Assembly: GCA_017607445.1 (NCBI GenBank) | Contig: JAEVHH010000003.1 | Location: 434,001-498,000, forward strand | DNA length: 64,000 bases | Source: Histoplasma ohiense | Taxonomy: Eukaryota > Ascomycota > Eurotiomycetes > Onygenales > Ajellomycetaceae | Direction: 5' to 3' | Part shown: piece by piece, positions 1-11,830 of the stretch | How positions within the stretch are numbered: position 1 is the stretch's first letter | How the letters are laid out: each line of letters opens with the position of its first letter | The notes under the pieces: generated by a model | What the model saw: the letters and a program-made list of their open reading frames with translations, nothing else | What the model was told of the DNA's origin: nothing | The model's database searches: none | Program-made: the position numbers and the translations under genes

Positions 1-140
1 TCCTGTCGATGCCGTAGAGGAGGCAAGACTAGTATTTTTCCATTGGCTTCGCAAAACTCAGGCAAAAATTCAAACCTTCTCAGCAAGTCTTCTATCTACT
101 GTAGTCTATTTTATATTTCTGGCGTGTCAGCTATCTCACC

Positions 141-3013
141 ATGGCCGGTAAGCCTAATCGTATCCCAGCGCTTAAATATTTTGGTCCCTCCCAGCTCCAT
201 TGGAATCGGAGATGGCAAATCCGCGTATCCAACAGTTTACATCGCGGCATATGGAACTCACTGCTAACTATATTTCTATCAAACAGAAGAACCACGGCGC
301 TCCGGCAGAGCAACAAAAGGCCAGCATTCTAAAAACAACGATTTATCAGAATTGGCACCCTCGAAACGCAAAGGGAAGACGCAGGCCAAAGCCCAGAAAC
401 AAGCTTCCGACGAACAGACCCCTACCCCCAACGAAGAAGAGGACGAGATAATCCGTTGCATTTGTGGTGAATATGAAGAGGAGGAAGACGTTGAGCGGGA
501 TATGATATGCTGCGACAAGTGCTCTGCATGGCAACACAACGATTGCATGGGGCTTACTTTCCCGAAAGGACAAGAACCTGCAGAATATTTTTGTGAACAA
601 TGTAAGCCGGAAAATCATAAGGAGCTGCTGGATAAAATGGCTCATGGCGAGAAACCCTGGGAGGAAGCTGCGAGGCTAAGAGCCCTGGCTGCAGAGGAGA
701 AAAAGGCACGGAGAAAGAAAGGCGGCAAGCGTGGAAGGAAATCCACCCGTCCTAGCGATATCAAATCTGAAGGGGGTGATGATGGTGTCAAAAGTGCCTC
801 TGCAACACCAGCAAAAGAGATTCCCGTCTCTGCTCAGCCAACCAGCAATAAAGTCAGCCCACAGGCCCCGGGAGCGTTCCCTAACGATGGTCCTCCTAGC
901 AGCCAAAAACGCAAATTCGACGAGCAGGAAGTTAACCAACGTGAACCGGTATGTACTTCCTCCATTATGCGTTGACGTACCATTATGCTAAGATTCTTTG
1001 CAGGGTCCAAAGCAGAAACTCCAGCGATTGTCTACTGGCCGCCAAATCGAAAGTCCTGAGGTGAAGTCGCCGACTGCGCACAGGAAGCAGAGCGTATCTA
1101 GTGTGCAATCTGTTCAGGAACAGAAAAGTGGAAGGTCACCCACTGAGGGAACTGGAGGCCCGTCAGACCTTCAGAGCCTGGCCAGGAGGAATGTGGCGAA
1201 TGCCCTAGTCAAACTCTTCGTAGAACAGGCAGCATCGGCCCTGCAGCAAGGCGCTTATTCGATGCCTGCTGGAAAGACTAAAGAAGCTGTTGGCGAAGCA
1301 CTGGGAGTTGCAATTGAACATGCCATGTATAAGCATCTCTGTGGAGGAAGTGGAGAACCTAGTGAAGCCTATAAGCAACAGATGCGGACCATCCTATTCA
1401 ATGTGAGGAAGAATACTTCGTTACGTGATAGTTTGCTTGTAGGAAGTATTTCTCCAGACACACTTGCCACCATGAGCACCCAAGACATGGCTAGCAAGGA
1501 GTTACGACAGAAGGATGATGAAATCAAGCGAGAGGCCGAGAGGCAGCATATGATTATCCAAGAACAAGGGCCCCGAATCAGACGTACACATAAAGGGGAG
1601 GAGTTGATCGAAGATGATTCACAGCATGCTGCAACTGAATCTATCTTCTCAGCGGCGCCAACTCGCCGCGACACCCTACATGAGGCCGACCTTCGATCTA
1701 CTACAAGCCCTACAGGAGCTCAACCAGCCAGCCCAAGCATGTCACATCAGCCTGAGTTCAGAGAATACCGTGGCTCAGTAGATCGAACAGCTGACGATCA
1801 CCGGCTACAGTCCATCGATTCCTCAGCTGGGGAGCAGCAACGAGCCTCGGCCTCAAACTTCAATATCCAAAACGTCTGGTCGAACGTCCAATCACCTGGT
1901 TCAGCACCTCATGATAAGCCATTTCCTCCTGCTTCTGCTCCATCTCTTCAGGATGTACAGCCGAGTCACAAAGTCCAGGCCGATGCGGAGATAGATCAGT
2001 TGCTTAAAGACGAGGATATCGATTCCCCTCCTTACTCTCCAAAGGACTTCCAGAGTGAAGGTGAAATTTGGCGTGGCAAAGTATCCATGAACCCCGTTGC
2101 TGAATTCTCTGCCACTGCAAGGCATGTTGCTGGAGCAGACCTGAGCAGAAGAATCCCGTGGGAACAATTAATCCCCCCCACGTTGGTGGTCGATGGCCGT
2201 ATCGAAACGCAGCTCGCCACGAACTACCTCTGCGGTCTCCGCTTCAGTCAAACGACCGATGTATCCGTTAATGCCATATCTCCCCCAATCGCCCCACACG
2301 ACAATGCAGAATTCCAAAGGCTATTCGAATATTTCCTGCAGCGCAACCGATTCGGCGTCATCGGTAAACACCCCTTCCATGCAGTCAAGGACACATATAT
2401 CATCCCCATCGAAGCCGGCCAAAGCAAGAAACCCGAATTCATTGAACTGCTAGAGAACAACACCCTCGAAGACCCGACGCCAGAACGAACACTTCTTGTC
2501 GTCTTCGTCGTAAAAACGAACAACCAGTACAGCCCACCCATTGGCCATCCGACACCGCAAGAACCTGCCTATGCCACCGCCAGTCCCTTGACGGTCACCC
2601 CAGGCTCCGCTCCCCACTATTCCCAATTCATTTCTGGTCCGGCCACGTCGAGCGGTACGCCTCCTGTCGTTCCCACGACGGCATTGGCATCGCCTTCCCC
2701 TCGCATGGCAACAACAGATGGTCTCAACCAACAACAGCAACCAAAGCCACAACCACAACCCCATCAATACAACCCAGCCTCCCACACCTCGGCCCCACGG
2801 CAAAATCCTCTCGGCAAATCTGCCGCAGTGCAAGTGCTTGGGCCACTAGCGGCCTCTCCAGCGGTAGTACAGTTATTGCAGCAAGCACCCAATTCAGATG
2901 TGGAGCAGCTCAAACTCATCGCGGGTATCCTGGCTCAGAACCCTGCTGCGGCAAATGATTATCAGTTATTAGTGAGCAAGATCGTTGAGAATATCAATGG
3001 GAAGGCGCAGTGA
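141..3013 (+). CDS. BYE1: BYE1-like transcription elongation regulator (PHD + TFIIS-central + SPOC)
   Basis: Exons 141-147, 287-948 and 1004-3013 join in frame to 892 codons. Exon 1 is only ATGGCCG; the intron has GTAAGC, a CTGCTAAC branch site and CAG. The joined N-terminus (MAEEPRRSGRATKG) is typical of fungal Bye1. Domains in order: a PHD finger at about residues 59-112 (CICGEY, CCDKCSAWQH, CEQC); a TFIIS central domain at about 278-410 (LARRNVANALVKLF to LATMSTQDMASKE); a SPOC domain at about 583-730 (IPWEQLIPPTLVVDGRI); then a Pro/Gln-rich tail. Family knowledge: yeast Bye1 binds RNA polymerase II through its TFIIS-like domain and H3K4me3 through its PHD, in the nucleus. The gene is convergent with LUC7. 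The reading-through ORF in exon 2 has no ATG of its own, which supports the 7-nt first exon. Confidence 0.93.
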
Positions 3014-4354
3014 AATTTGTGTCATTGACTTAAGTCCCTCCCGATTTTAATTTTTCCTCTTATCCGCATTTCGCCAGTTTCTTTCTTTCTATTTTTTGCT
3101 TGCTTATTCGTCTCCTGTGTAAATTGCTGCAGTTACTTGCAAATAAGGGATTTTGTCTTTTTCCTCTAGCTGTACTAAAAATGGAAGGAATGATTATTTT
3201 GCTTTCTGTGTTCTGCTTCTTCCTTTCCTCTTCTCAATTTTTATTTAGCTCTTGAAACGGAGAAATTGTGGCCCGGGTTTTTCTCAATTGACCCTATTCC
3301 ATGCCTCCTTTTCATTATTTCCCCACACATCGCTGCTATATCGGTTGGTTTCTTACTTGAATTATTTTCAAAAGTTTCTGATGAATTGCTAATATTTTCT
3401 TCGATAAACGTTTCATTAACTGTCTATCCAACCCTTGTTTCCAACTCCTGCTTCAAACCTTCAATTTCTAGCTACCCTTCTGGCCCCCAGTTCAGCCAGC
3501 TTTCTTGCTACTCCTTCGGGACATGGGAGTTGAAACGTATCGTAGTTGAGCTATCTTTTTTTTTTCTTTCCTTCCCTGCCCTTCTTTATGTTCTCTTCCA
3601 AACCCTTCCATCCCCATGCTTTTGCTATCATCCACTGTGTTCCCGCCATTCAGTTGGCTGGCAATCCATGTCCATATGTTATTTCTCTCATGTAAATAAT
3701 TAACGATGTTTTCGCTACTGCTTTTACTTACCTTGTACTTACATAGCTCGTTTTCAAACAAATGGATAAATAATTTTTTCATTCACTTCTAGTAGTTAAA
3801 AAATCAAGATCCTTTATTTATAAACGAGGCTGTGGCATCCATCATTTCATCAGATTCTGGGAAGACTGTTTTAAATGATCAGCCACTTGATCCATACATA
3901 TGTGCATATTATTATATATATATATATCTGGTCAAAGCATGATGTAACATAACTCTTGATGGCCAACTATATTATTGGAATTGAGTTAGGTCCAGTAAAT
4001 ATCCCCTTCGTCATTGTAGCGTTTTTGGCTAAAAAATATTCTTTCCAGACTGTGCCAGCAGTGAAACTCGCGGGCTGCTGGGGGAAGTTTGGGCTTTGTA
4101 CAGAGAGAATCCAGTGGTGAAACAAAACAAAATGATGTAATAAATAGACACAAAATTTTTTCTTTCTTTCTTTTTCTTTTTCTTTTTTTTAAGTTAGGTT
4201 TACAGCATTTGGATATAGGTTTCTTCACATCAAGATAGAGAACAAACTATATAAAACCTCGCCGAATTCCATGAGCAAACCCACTAACGCCAGCGCTATG
4301 CAAATTCTCCCGCGCCTCGAATAAAAAGTATATAGATGTAACAGTAGGTCTTCT
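3014..4354. other. Convergent intergenic region BYE1/LUC7
   Basis: This holds the 3' ends of two convergent genes. It is T- and TTTCT-rich on the + strand, with a short (TA)n run near 3,910-3,928. The open frames here (for example 3,266-3,703) are low-complexity Phe/Ser/Leu readings of pyrimidine-rich UTR. I see no further gene. Confidence 0.6.
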
Positions 4355-5444
4355 CTACCACCGTCCCCCATAGCCTCCCCCTCCTCTACCCTTGTACCCT
4401 CTGTATCCACCACCTCCACCGCTTGTCCGATAGGGTCCTCGACCTCCACCCGCTCTAGGTCCCCACCCGCCCTCATTATCATAGTCACCGCGGGCAGAGG
4501 GTCCATCGTCATGTCTGGAGGGCGGTGGGCCCTTCAACTCCTTTTGCAAGACAGCAAAAGTCTCGCGCATTTTCGCATAGCCCAGGTGCATTTTGCCGAA
4601 GAAGTGATCTGCCAGGCGACGATCGTTATCTAGACGACTGAGATACGCGCCGCATACGTCGCAAACTTGTAGCTTCTGATGGCCTGAGGGTCCTGAGGTA
4701 TCGGCGAGCGCTTTGAGTTCGCGTTCACAGGATTCTTTTTGGTGTTTCGCGGTGCGGACTTTGTGGAACTCGTTGAAAGCGGTTGAGACGGAGCCCATTT
4801 CGCTGAGAACTGAGACCTCGAGGAGGCCGTTATTTATTGTTTTTGAGAGGTCTGATATTTGTTTTAGCTGCGTGAGAGGGATGTGTTGATTAGTTAGGGA
4901 AAATAATCAGCCGAACAGAATAGTTTTCACGTTGCGGAGAGACTGCGTCTCAAGGAAACGTAACCAATGATACTAAAAAGGTGGAAATGACATACCAAAT
5001 TATTTGTCTGACGAATTTCATCTGGAGTCTTCTCTAATCGTCGCTGCGCCGAATCAATCCTCCGGTTGCAGTCGTCGACGTATTTCTGAATGTCTCGGAG
5101 GTAATCATATTCGAAGCCCCATTTTGACTTCTCATGCGCCGATGCAGCCTCATACTCCGCTTTTAACCCCTCATTATGGACCTTTGGACACGGGCCTAGG
5201 TCTTGTTTGGTATTTGTGAAGAGGTCATGAGGACATGTGCCGACAATATATGAGCGGCAAACTTTGGGGTCAGTTATTGCAAGCTGGGAATTGCGTGAGC
5301 CGCCGAAGCCGACCATTTGCTCCGCTATATAAATTAGTTTCTCATGCTGATTCGAAAACATTTCTCAATAACAAGATGGCCCCGTATGAAGGGGTACGTA
5401 CCACCCATAAGCTGCTCGAGCAGCTTCCTCTGTTCCGCCGCCAT
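4355..5444 (-). CDS. LUC7: LUC7-type U1 snRNP splicing factor
   Basis: On the minus strand, exons 5444-5402, 5324-4996 and 4867-4355 give 294 residues in frame (introns of 77 and 128 nt, GTACGT and GTATGT donors). The start MAAEQRKLLEQLMG is the conserved Luc7 N-terminus. A first CCCH-type zinc finger lies in the segment CRSYIVGTCPHDLF to GPCPKVH. A second, C2H2-type finger has C193, C196, H212 and H218 (CDVCGAYL...HFFGKMH). A coiled segment (KYVDDCNRRIDSAQRRLEKT) separates them, and the tail is Gly/Arg/Tyr-rich (RGG-like). Known role: stabilises U1 snRNP at 5' splice sites. It is divergent from GPI16 across about 400 bp. Confidence 0.95.
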
Positions 5445-5847
5445 GGTTGAAAGCAGGATTGATATCTGTATCTCAACGACAGGAGGGATTTGGTATTGGA
5501 CAGGGAGTGTCTCTGTAAACGATTGCCAGCATGAATGGTCAGGATAGCCTACTTTCGAGTTTCGCCTGCTGTGTTCGCGGTCTCCAACGGCATACGGACC
5601 GCCTTTGAACCAGCTTTCTTGTTCTTGTTCGGTCGCCTATCGCGCTACGCTGGTGAGATTATTGGCGCGTTGGTAAGCCCATTTGGTCACATGATATAGT
5701 TCTCCTCTGGGCAAACAAGAAACGACAACGACGACGACAACATACACAAATGCATATGCAACTCAGCGTTTCGCCGTCTTCATCGTTCATTGAGTAGAGG
5801 CATTTCGCAAACCAAACTGCGTTGTTGGTCTCTTACAATATGACGGC
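5445..5847. promoter_or_regulatory. Bidirectional intergenic promoter LUC7/GPI16
   Basis: About 400 bp separate the start codons of two divergent housekeeping genes, so both core promoters must lie here. It includes an (ACG)n-like stretch near 5,720-5,745. No TATA box is obvious. Confidence 0.55.
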
Positions 5848-5851
5848 ATGA
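5840..5851 (+). promoter_or_regulatory. Minimal uORF overlapping the GPI16 start codon
   Basis: The sequence ATGACGGCATGATTTTC contains a three-codon ORF (Met-Thr-Ala-stop). Its TGA overlaps the GPI16 ATG in an ATGA arrangement. If the mRNA starts upstream, ribosomes would finish the tiny uORF exactly on the main start. This is inference; the mRNA 5' end is unknown. Confidence 0.45.
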
Positions 5852-7798
5852 TTTTCAATCCTCTCTTTTTCCTTTGCATCTTTCTTGCAGCGCTGTCGCC
5901 AACTATCTCTCATGCAGCCGAGTACCATGAACAGCTAGTCCTCCGGCCTCTACCACCTTCATCTCTCTTAGGATCATTTAATTTTCGCAGCAATGCGTCA
6001 CTAGATACTTTCGAGCACCAGAATTTCCGATATTTTCCGCGCTCCTTAGGTCAAATCCTTCAGCATGCAAGCACTAAAGAGTTGCATTTGAGATTCACGA
6101 CTGGTAGATGGGATGCAGAGAGCTGGGGCGAGCGGCCGTGGCGTGGTTTTAAAGAAGGCGGCACAGGCGTTGAACTTTGGGCTTGGATAGATGCAGATAC
6201 TGATGAATCGTGAGACTTCGCAGCAAGGCAAATATATAATTGCAACTAACAATTATCCTGATTCTAATAGCGCGTATTCCAAATGGATCACTCTGACTCA
6301 ATCCTTGTCCGGCCTTTTCTGCGCATCCTTAAACTTCATTGATTCCACTCGAACAACCCGACCTGTAATGACGTTTGAACCTACGGGAAATCACTTGTCG
6401 AGACCTCTGCATCTGCTGCATGGGACACTGCCCGGCGAGGTCGTCTGTACCGAGAACTTGACGCCGTTCCTCAAATTGCTTCCCTGTAAAGGGAAAGCGG
6501 GAATTTCGAGTTTGCTTGATGGACATAGGTTATTTGATGCCTCGTGGCAGAGCATGTCAATTGACGTTCGACCCACATGTCCAGATGACACAGATGGATG
6601 CCAGGTTGAAATTGAGCAAACTGTAGATTTGGTTTTGGATGTGGAGAGAGCGAAGCGACCAAGAGGTGAGTGCTGGTAGTTAGTCGCAGCTCTGATTCCT
6701 TCCATATGTCCTGTGAACTAAAATCTTGTAGATAATCCTATTCCACGCCCTGTTCCCGCCGAAGAGCTCATCTGCGACCAATCCAAGCCATACAACTCAC
6801 ATGATACGTGCTACCCAGTCGGCAAAACTGCAGACCAGGGCTGGCGCTTATCAGAGGTGTTTGGTCGTAACATTCCAGGTGGATGCCCTCTGACAGAAGA
6901 AGAAGAAAATAAAAGACAACATGTGTGTATCAAAGTTCCCAACGACGGGGATGTACTAGTGACTGCTGGTGCTATCGAGAGGAAGTCTCCTGACGGTCTT
7001 TCCCGTTGCTACTCCCTTCTCGATGATTTCCCTTTCGACCTGGTTCTACCATCTCAATCACAGTCTCCCGAAGTACCACTGGAGCAGCCTGTCCTTCACG
7101 CAGAGAGGACTATAATCGGCCGCGGGCAAGAAAGAGGCGGCATGCGATCGATCTTAGCAAATCCGTCGCAGACCAATGCCGTTGAATTCATCTATTTTGA
7201 AACTCTCCCATGGTTCATGAGGCCTTATGTACACACTCTTAAAGCAAAAGTGACATATCTTAATGGCACGGTCGTCCCCATTCCTGCCTCCGAGATTATC
7301 AAAGATGTCTTTTATCGACCCGCCCTGGACAGGAAACGTGGCACGCAACTCGAGCTCATCCTCTCAGTCCCTGCCGCATCAACTGTAACATTGATTTACG
7401 ATTTCGAAAAGGCCATCCTCCGCTATACCGAATACCCACCTGATGCCAACCGGGGATTCAACGTCGCTCCAGCAGTCATCAGGTTACTTGATGACCAGAA
7501 CATGGCCGAGGGACAAGGTAAAACTAGCGAGTCGCGGGCACAGCCACAACCGCCAATCTACCTGCGCACGACAAGCCTGCTATTACCTCTCCCCACGCCT
7601 GATTTCAGCATGCCGTACAACGTGATTATATTGACCAGTACGGTTATGGCGTTGGCGTTCGGGAGCATTTTTAATATTCTTGTTCGCCGCCTTGTCGCTG
7701 TCGAGGAGGCGCCAGAGAGCGGGCTCAAGGCGAAGATTCTGGGCTGTATTGTTGCGGTGAAGGATAAGTTGGGAGGAAAAGTGGTCAAGGTGGAGTAG
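5848..7798 (+). CDS. GPI16: GPI transamidase subunit Gpi16 (PIG-T)
   Basis: Exons 5848-6209, 6271-6665 and 6732-7798 join in frame to 607 residues. An N-terminal signal peptide (MIFNPLFFLCIFLAALSP to SHAAEY) leads into PIG-T hallmarks: FPRSLGQILQ, LHLRFTTGRWD, the GGTGVELWAWID segment and LSGLFCASLNFID. Later come the Cys-containing CYPVGK segment and YFETLPWFMRPYVHTL. A single C-terminal transmembrane helix lies at VIILTSTVMALAFGSIFNIL, followed by a short basic tail. Known role: lumenal ER subunit of the complex that cuts the GPI-attachment signal and transfers the GPI anchor; it is disulfide-linked to Gpi8. The length matches the family. It is divergent from LUC7 and convergent with the RGG protein. 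Confidence 0.95.
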
Positions 7799-8295
7799 GG
7801 TGTATGCGCTGCTGCCGATATTAATGCATCTTTCATTTGGTTTTACCTTCCTCAACATTTATTCTTTGGACCACCTGGTTCCTGATACCCTAGCTCGGTG
7901 ACAATATACAACATCCTACATTTTGCGAATTTTACATACTGATGTCTGCTGTACCACCCATCGGGCCCCGTCCCTAAAACCGATTTGTTGTCATAATATA
8001 TATCGGACAATAACTAGTTTTGTAGGTTGTAATTATCATCTCCGTCCATCCACGCTGAAGGGAGTAATAATACGCCATAAAATGGTATGGCCACCTGAGC
8101 TGATCTCCGATCCAGCAAGTCTGTGTAATGATTCGCATATCAACAGCGAAACAGATAAGGAATCATAGGCCCGAGGCTATAAAAATCATCATTTTGCGCA
8201 AATTAATACCGCCTGGAACTGTACAAGTGGTAGCTGCAAAATGGTTTAAAAAGACGATAAGGGTCACCCGAAAGCAAAGAAAATGAAAAACAAGG

Positions 8296-8337
<42 letters not shown>

Positions 8338-8569
8338 CCAACCCAAAAACTGCAGGAAATTTTTGACTTGATTAAGAATACTCCAAAAAGAGCAAAATAA
8401 GGGGTTTGTAGGTTGTGGGCGTGGTCAGGTCCGTCTCGAGTTACCAGCAAGAAGGGGGAAGCCGTCCAAATATACGAAAAGCACATACATAGGCCAAATT
8501 ATAAGTCTACACAAAGAAACTACACCAAAAAACCAATTTCCCCTTACGAATTACCCCCCCTTTTCCCCT
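7799..8569. other. Convergent intergenic region with long poly(A) tract
   Basis: This holds the 3' flanks of GPI16 and the downstream minus-strand gene. An uninterrupted run of more than 30 A residues lies near 8,299-8,335. There is no supported gene; open frames crossing the run read as poly-Phe. Confidence 0.6.
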
Positions 8570-10111
8570 CTAAGATAATGTCGCTTGCAGTGACTGTTGT
8601 TGCTCTTCCTGCTGTGCCTGGGTCATCTCCACCTGCTCCGCCCACGACCCCTGAGGCGTAAGTGGTGTAGAAATACCTTCCTTACCATTTGCATTGGCAT
8701 GGCCATTCCTATTTCCGCTCCCGCTTCCACCGGATGCAGTCGGCAGCGCAGGGAACTCGTCTTCCTCGCTAACGCGAGGAGGCTCAAGAGGGTGATGTGA
8801 AGGCGACACGCCTTCGACCCATTTCTCAACGTCAGGCCCAGATGGGGCCCCGGACATTTGCCTAGCAAAATAATCCCCACGGCCCCTTCCACCTCGTGCG
8901 CGACGCGGGTTCCCGCGCCCGCTTCCTCTCCCGCGAAAATATCCCCCGGTCTCATGCTCTATCAACGATTCTTCTGCAAAACCACGCACACCATCCGCCG
9001 CAGGAGCGGTCCCGGCATTAGCAACAGCGCCATTCGCACCACGTCGATACGAACCACGGCCGCGTCCCGCCGTCGACGCGAAAGCCTCCACAGACTTCTC
9101 AACATCCCACTCACGCCTGGTTTGCGCCTCGAGTTTTCGTCGCCGATTCCGCTCCCGTTCGTTGTTCATCGCGTGGCGGTTCTGCATCTCCTCACGCCGT
9201 TTTTCGGCGGCGACGCGCTCACGTTCTAGAAATGAGGCTTCGTCGGCTTCCGCTCGGGCGTGCGCTGCGGCCCGCTCCGCTGCTTTTAGTTTAGCAGCTT
9301 TCATGCGCTCTGTGAGTTCGTCCTCGGTGAGCTTAGGCTGCAGGAAGGTAAAAAGCGATTTAGTTAGTTACAACAGTTGTTATCTATAAATAATGTATTC
9401 GAATCGGTAGCGTTTAGCGGCAGTAGTTACCTTTTTCACACCGCCAGTCCCGCTCCTATCTCCCTTGACCGCAAAAGTCCTAGGTGCCAGCGTGTCCTGC
9501 TCTTTCGTATTTTTATCCACGCCGTTTTCCTCATTCCGATCTGGCTCTCTCGCTCTCCCATCCGCATCCCCACCAACAGTTGCCTCCACCTGCCCCTCTT
9601 TACTATCCCGCACCTTTTCCTCCCCCTCTCCACCACCCGCGGCAGGTGTAGGGGTCGGCGCAATACACCTTTCCTCCGCCGCTAGCGGCCTCGCGCTCCT
9701 CCCACCACGCCAACCACCACCGCCTTGTCCTCTGCCCCTCCCCCTTCCCCTCTCCCCACTATATCCGCGCCCACTCCCGCGGCTCCGATGATTATTGCCA
9801 TTTATATACTGAGCTGCACCATTATTCTCCTGAGGGGCCGGTACGTGTGCCTCTGCGTGAGACGGCGATTCACGACCACGTTGTTGTTGTTGTTGATGTT
9901 GCTGCTGTTGCTTTTCTGGTGATCGTGGCGCCAGTGGTTGTGAAGGTGGTCGTGGGTGAGAGGGAGCCGGTCGTTGATGTGTGGATTCACGATCCACATG
10001 TTCCGGTTTGAGTTCGGAGTGGTATTCGATCTCGACTTCCTCGGCAGGAAGGGGGACGATTTCATCATCAAAGAGATCGTCGACGCCGCGAGTTTGGGCA
10101 AATTCGTCCAT
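8570..10111 (-). CDS. Conserved RGG-rich, coiled-coil protein, probably RNA-binding
   Basis: Minus-strand exons 10111-9431 and 9337-8570 (intron 93 nt, GTAACT donor, TAACTAAC branch site) give 482 residues. The acidic N-terminus (DDLFDDEIVPLP) is followed by a Gln/His-rich run and an RGG/RGRGRG box at about residues 105-140, then an acidic linker. After the splice come a charged helical block (KLTEDELTERMKAAK, then Ala/Glu/Arg-rich to about residue 320) and a second Gly/Arg block. A C-terminal segment EDEFPALP...SWAEQVE ends the protein. The composition suggests mRNA or ribosome association, as in Stm1/SERBP1-like proteins, but I recognise no catalytic domain or RRM and assign no name. It lies tandem with, and downstream of, the UFD4 gene. 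Confidence 0.8.
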
Positions 10112-11830
10112 TATCTTTCCCTGCCCCCTTATTTTATGAGATTCGCCGGTGGGGATGGTATGGATTTGCCAGCTTCCAGGTCGTGGATAGTTCCGCCAAT
10201 AAATTTCCCGCGCGCAATGCCGGTAATGCGAAGGCGAAGAGTTGTGGAAGAAGGTGGTATTTTGTAGTTCGAGTATTAGATATGGTGTAGTAAGAGCCCT
10301 GTATGCAAGAGGAGTACGGTATTAGATTTGGATATCGCAGGAACGGCCGCGGTGTATACCTGATCGCTCCTCAAAGGGTCAATCGCATGAGGAGAAATGC
10401 GGCCGCGCACCAAACAGGCAACAACTTAGGAAATTCGTATGACTGGTCTCGATGCCAATTGAGGTGGTATAGATGTATATTTAACTCTGTACGTCCACCT
10501 CGTCTTGCAAAGGTGGGGATGTGACGACGACACTGGTGACCGGGGCTTGATGTCCTTCCCGTCTGCCTTTGTCTTTGTGCTGTCTGCAGCTCCCACGACG
10601 GAGCTGGAAGCTAGAAAATCAAAATCCCTTTACCGCCCGTTTGTCAACAAGCCGCAAGTGGCGTCTGGAGCGAGGGGAGATGGTTTACGGAGCAAATAAC
10701 TTGAACATTGAAAGACTTGCACGTACAGTACATAGATGGCCTTTTCTGTCATGGACCACCGCCTTAGGAAGTTAGAAGCGATTTGTCATGTGATTGAGAA
10801 AGGGGCAGCCGTCCGTAAGGCAAAATGGGCCAAGAAGTGTTGATGGAAACATTATTTTGAATTATCTCGACTTTCGTTTCGATACTGTGGAGAAAAAGCA
10901 CAAAAACAAGGTATTAAAGAAGCAAGTAAAATAGCGGAAATCAAAACCCCTTTAAACGCCGATTTGTCTGATCCGAGCTGAGCCAGGCCCATGTTTAGAA
11001 TAGGAGGGAATAGAAGAAAGCAAAGAGAAGATCAGAAACGAACAAAATCCCACCAAATCCCCATCCATCGCTTCCTGCTCACACAAGACATATCTTCGTA
11101 TTTAGAATTATCCATTACCCATGGCCATCACATTTCATTTTCCTGCCCCTGCTGCCCCCATGGTGTAGAATTGTGGGACAGGCTGAACCCAGTCCTGGTA
11201 TTAACACCACCCCAAACAAAGCCAGCACGACATTCATCGCGCCCGTCACCTGCATCGCTCCAAACTCAAAACTAGCAGACCTTGCATTTTTTAGGGAAGA
11301 AATAAAAAGGGAAGGCGGGGAGGGCGGGTGAAAAAGCAGAACAAAATGTGAAATAGGATCGTGGAGAAGGCATTATAAATCGAAGGGAAATGAACATGAG
11401 AATGTGTAAAGAAAGGAAAAGTAAACTAATATCGAACCCAGCCTTTGTGAATCAAGTGAAGTCATGCATGCAGATGAATGCAATGGATAGCGAGTAACAA
11501 AAAACAAAATGAGAAGATATTTAGGATTTTAGTTAATGAAATATTTCGAATCGCAAAAAAAAAGAATAAAATAAAATAAAAAACTTTATTTGGGTGGGGC
11601 AGGAGGGGAATAGAAAGGGGGAAAAAGAGACAGGTATGGAATCTAGGGAATTATGCAGAGAAATAAATCGTGGGAGAAAGAAGACCGGAAGGTTTTATCA
11701 TTTTGCAAGAGGATATGGAAGGTTGATGGGTAGAAGAACCAAGGCACAGCAAAACAAAACCATTGAGAGCACAGCACAACCAACGTTAGACGAGGTGTTG
11801 TACTCCTGCAAGCGGAAAAAAAAAAAAGAC
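10112..11830. other. Intergenic region, RGG gene 5' flank and UFD4 3' flank
   Basis: Both neighbours are on the minus strand, so this holds the RGG gene promoter and the UFD4 3' UTR. It contains A-rich stretches (about 11,557-11,584 and 11,816-11,828). Short open frames here have no recognisable content. Confidence 0.55.

Noticed and set aside
2450..2833. 127-codon minus-strand frame
   Set aside because: Antisense shadow of the BYE1 C-terminal Pro/Gln-rich coding sequence.
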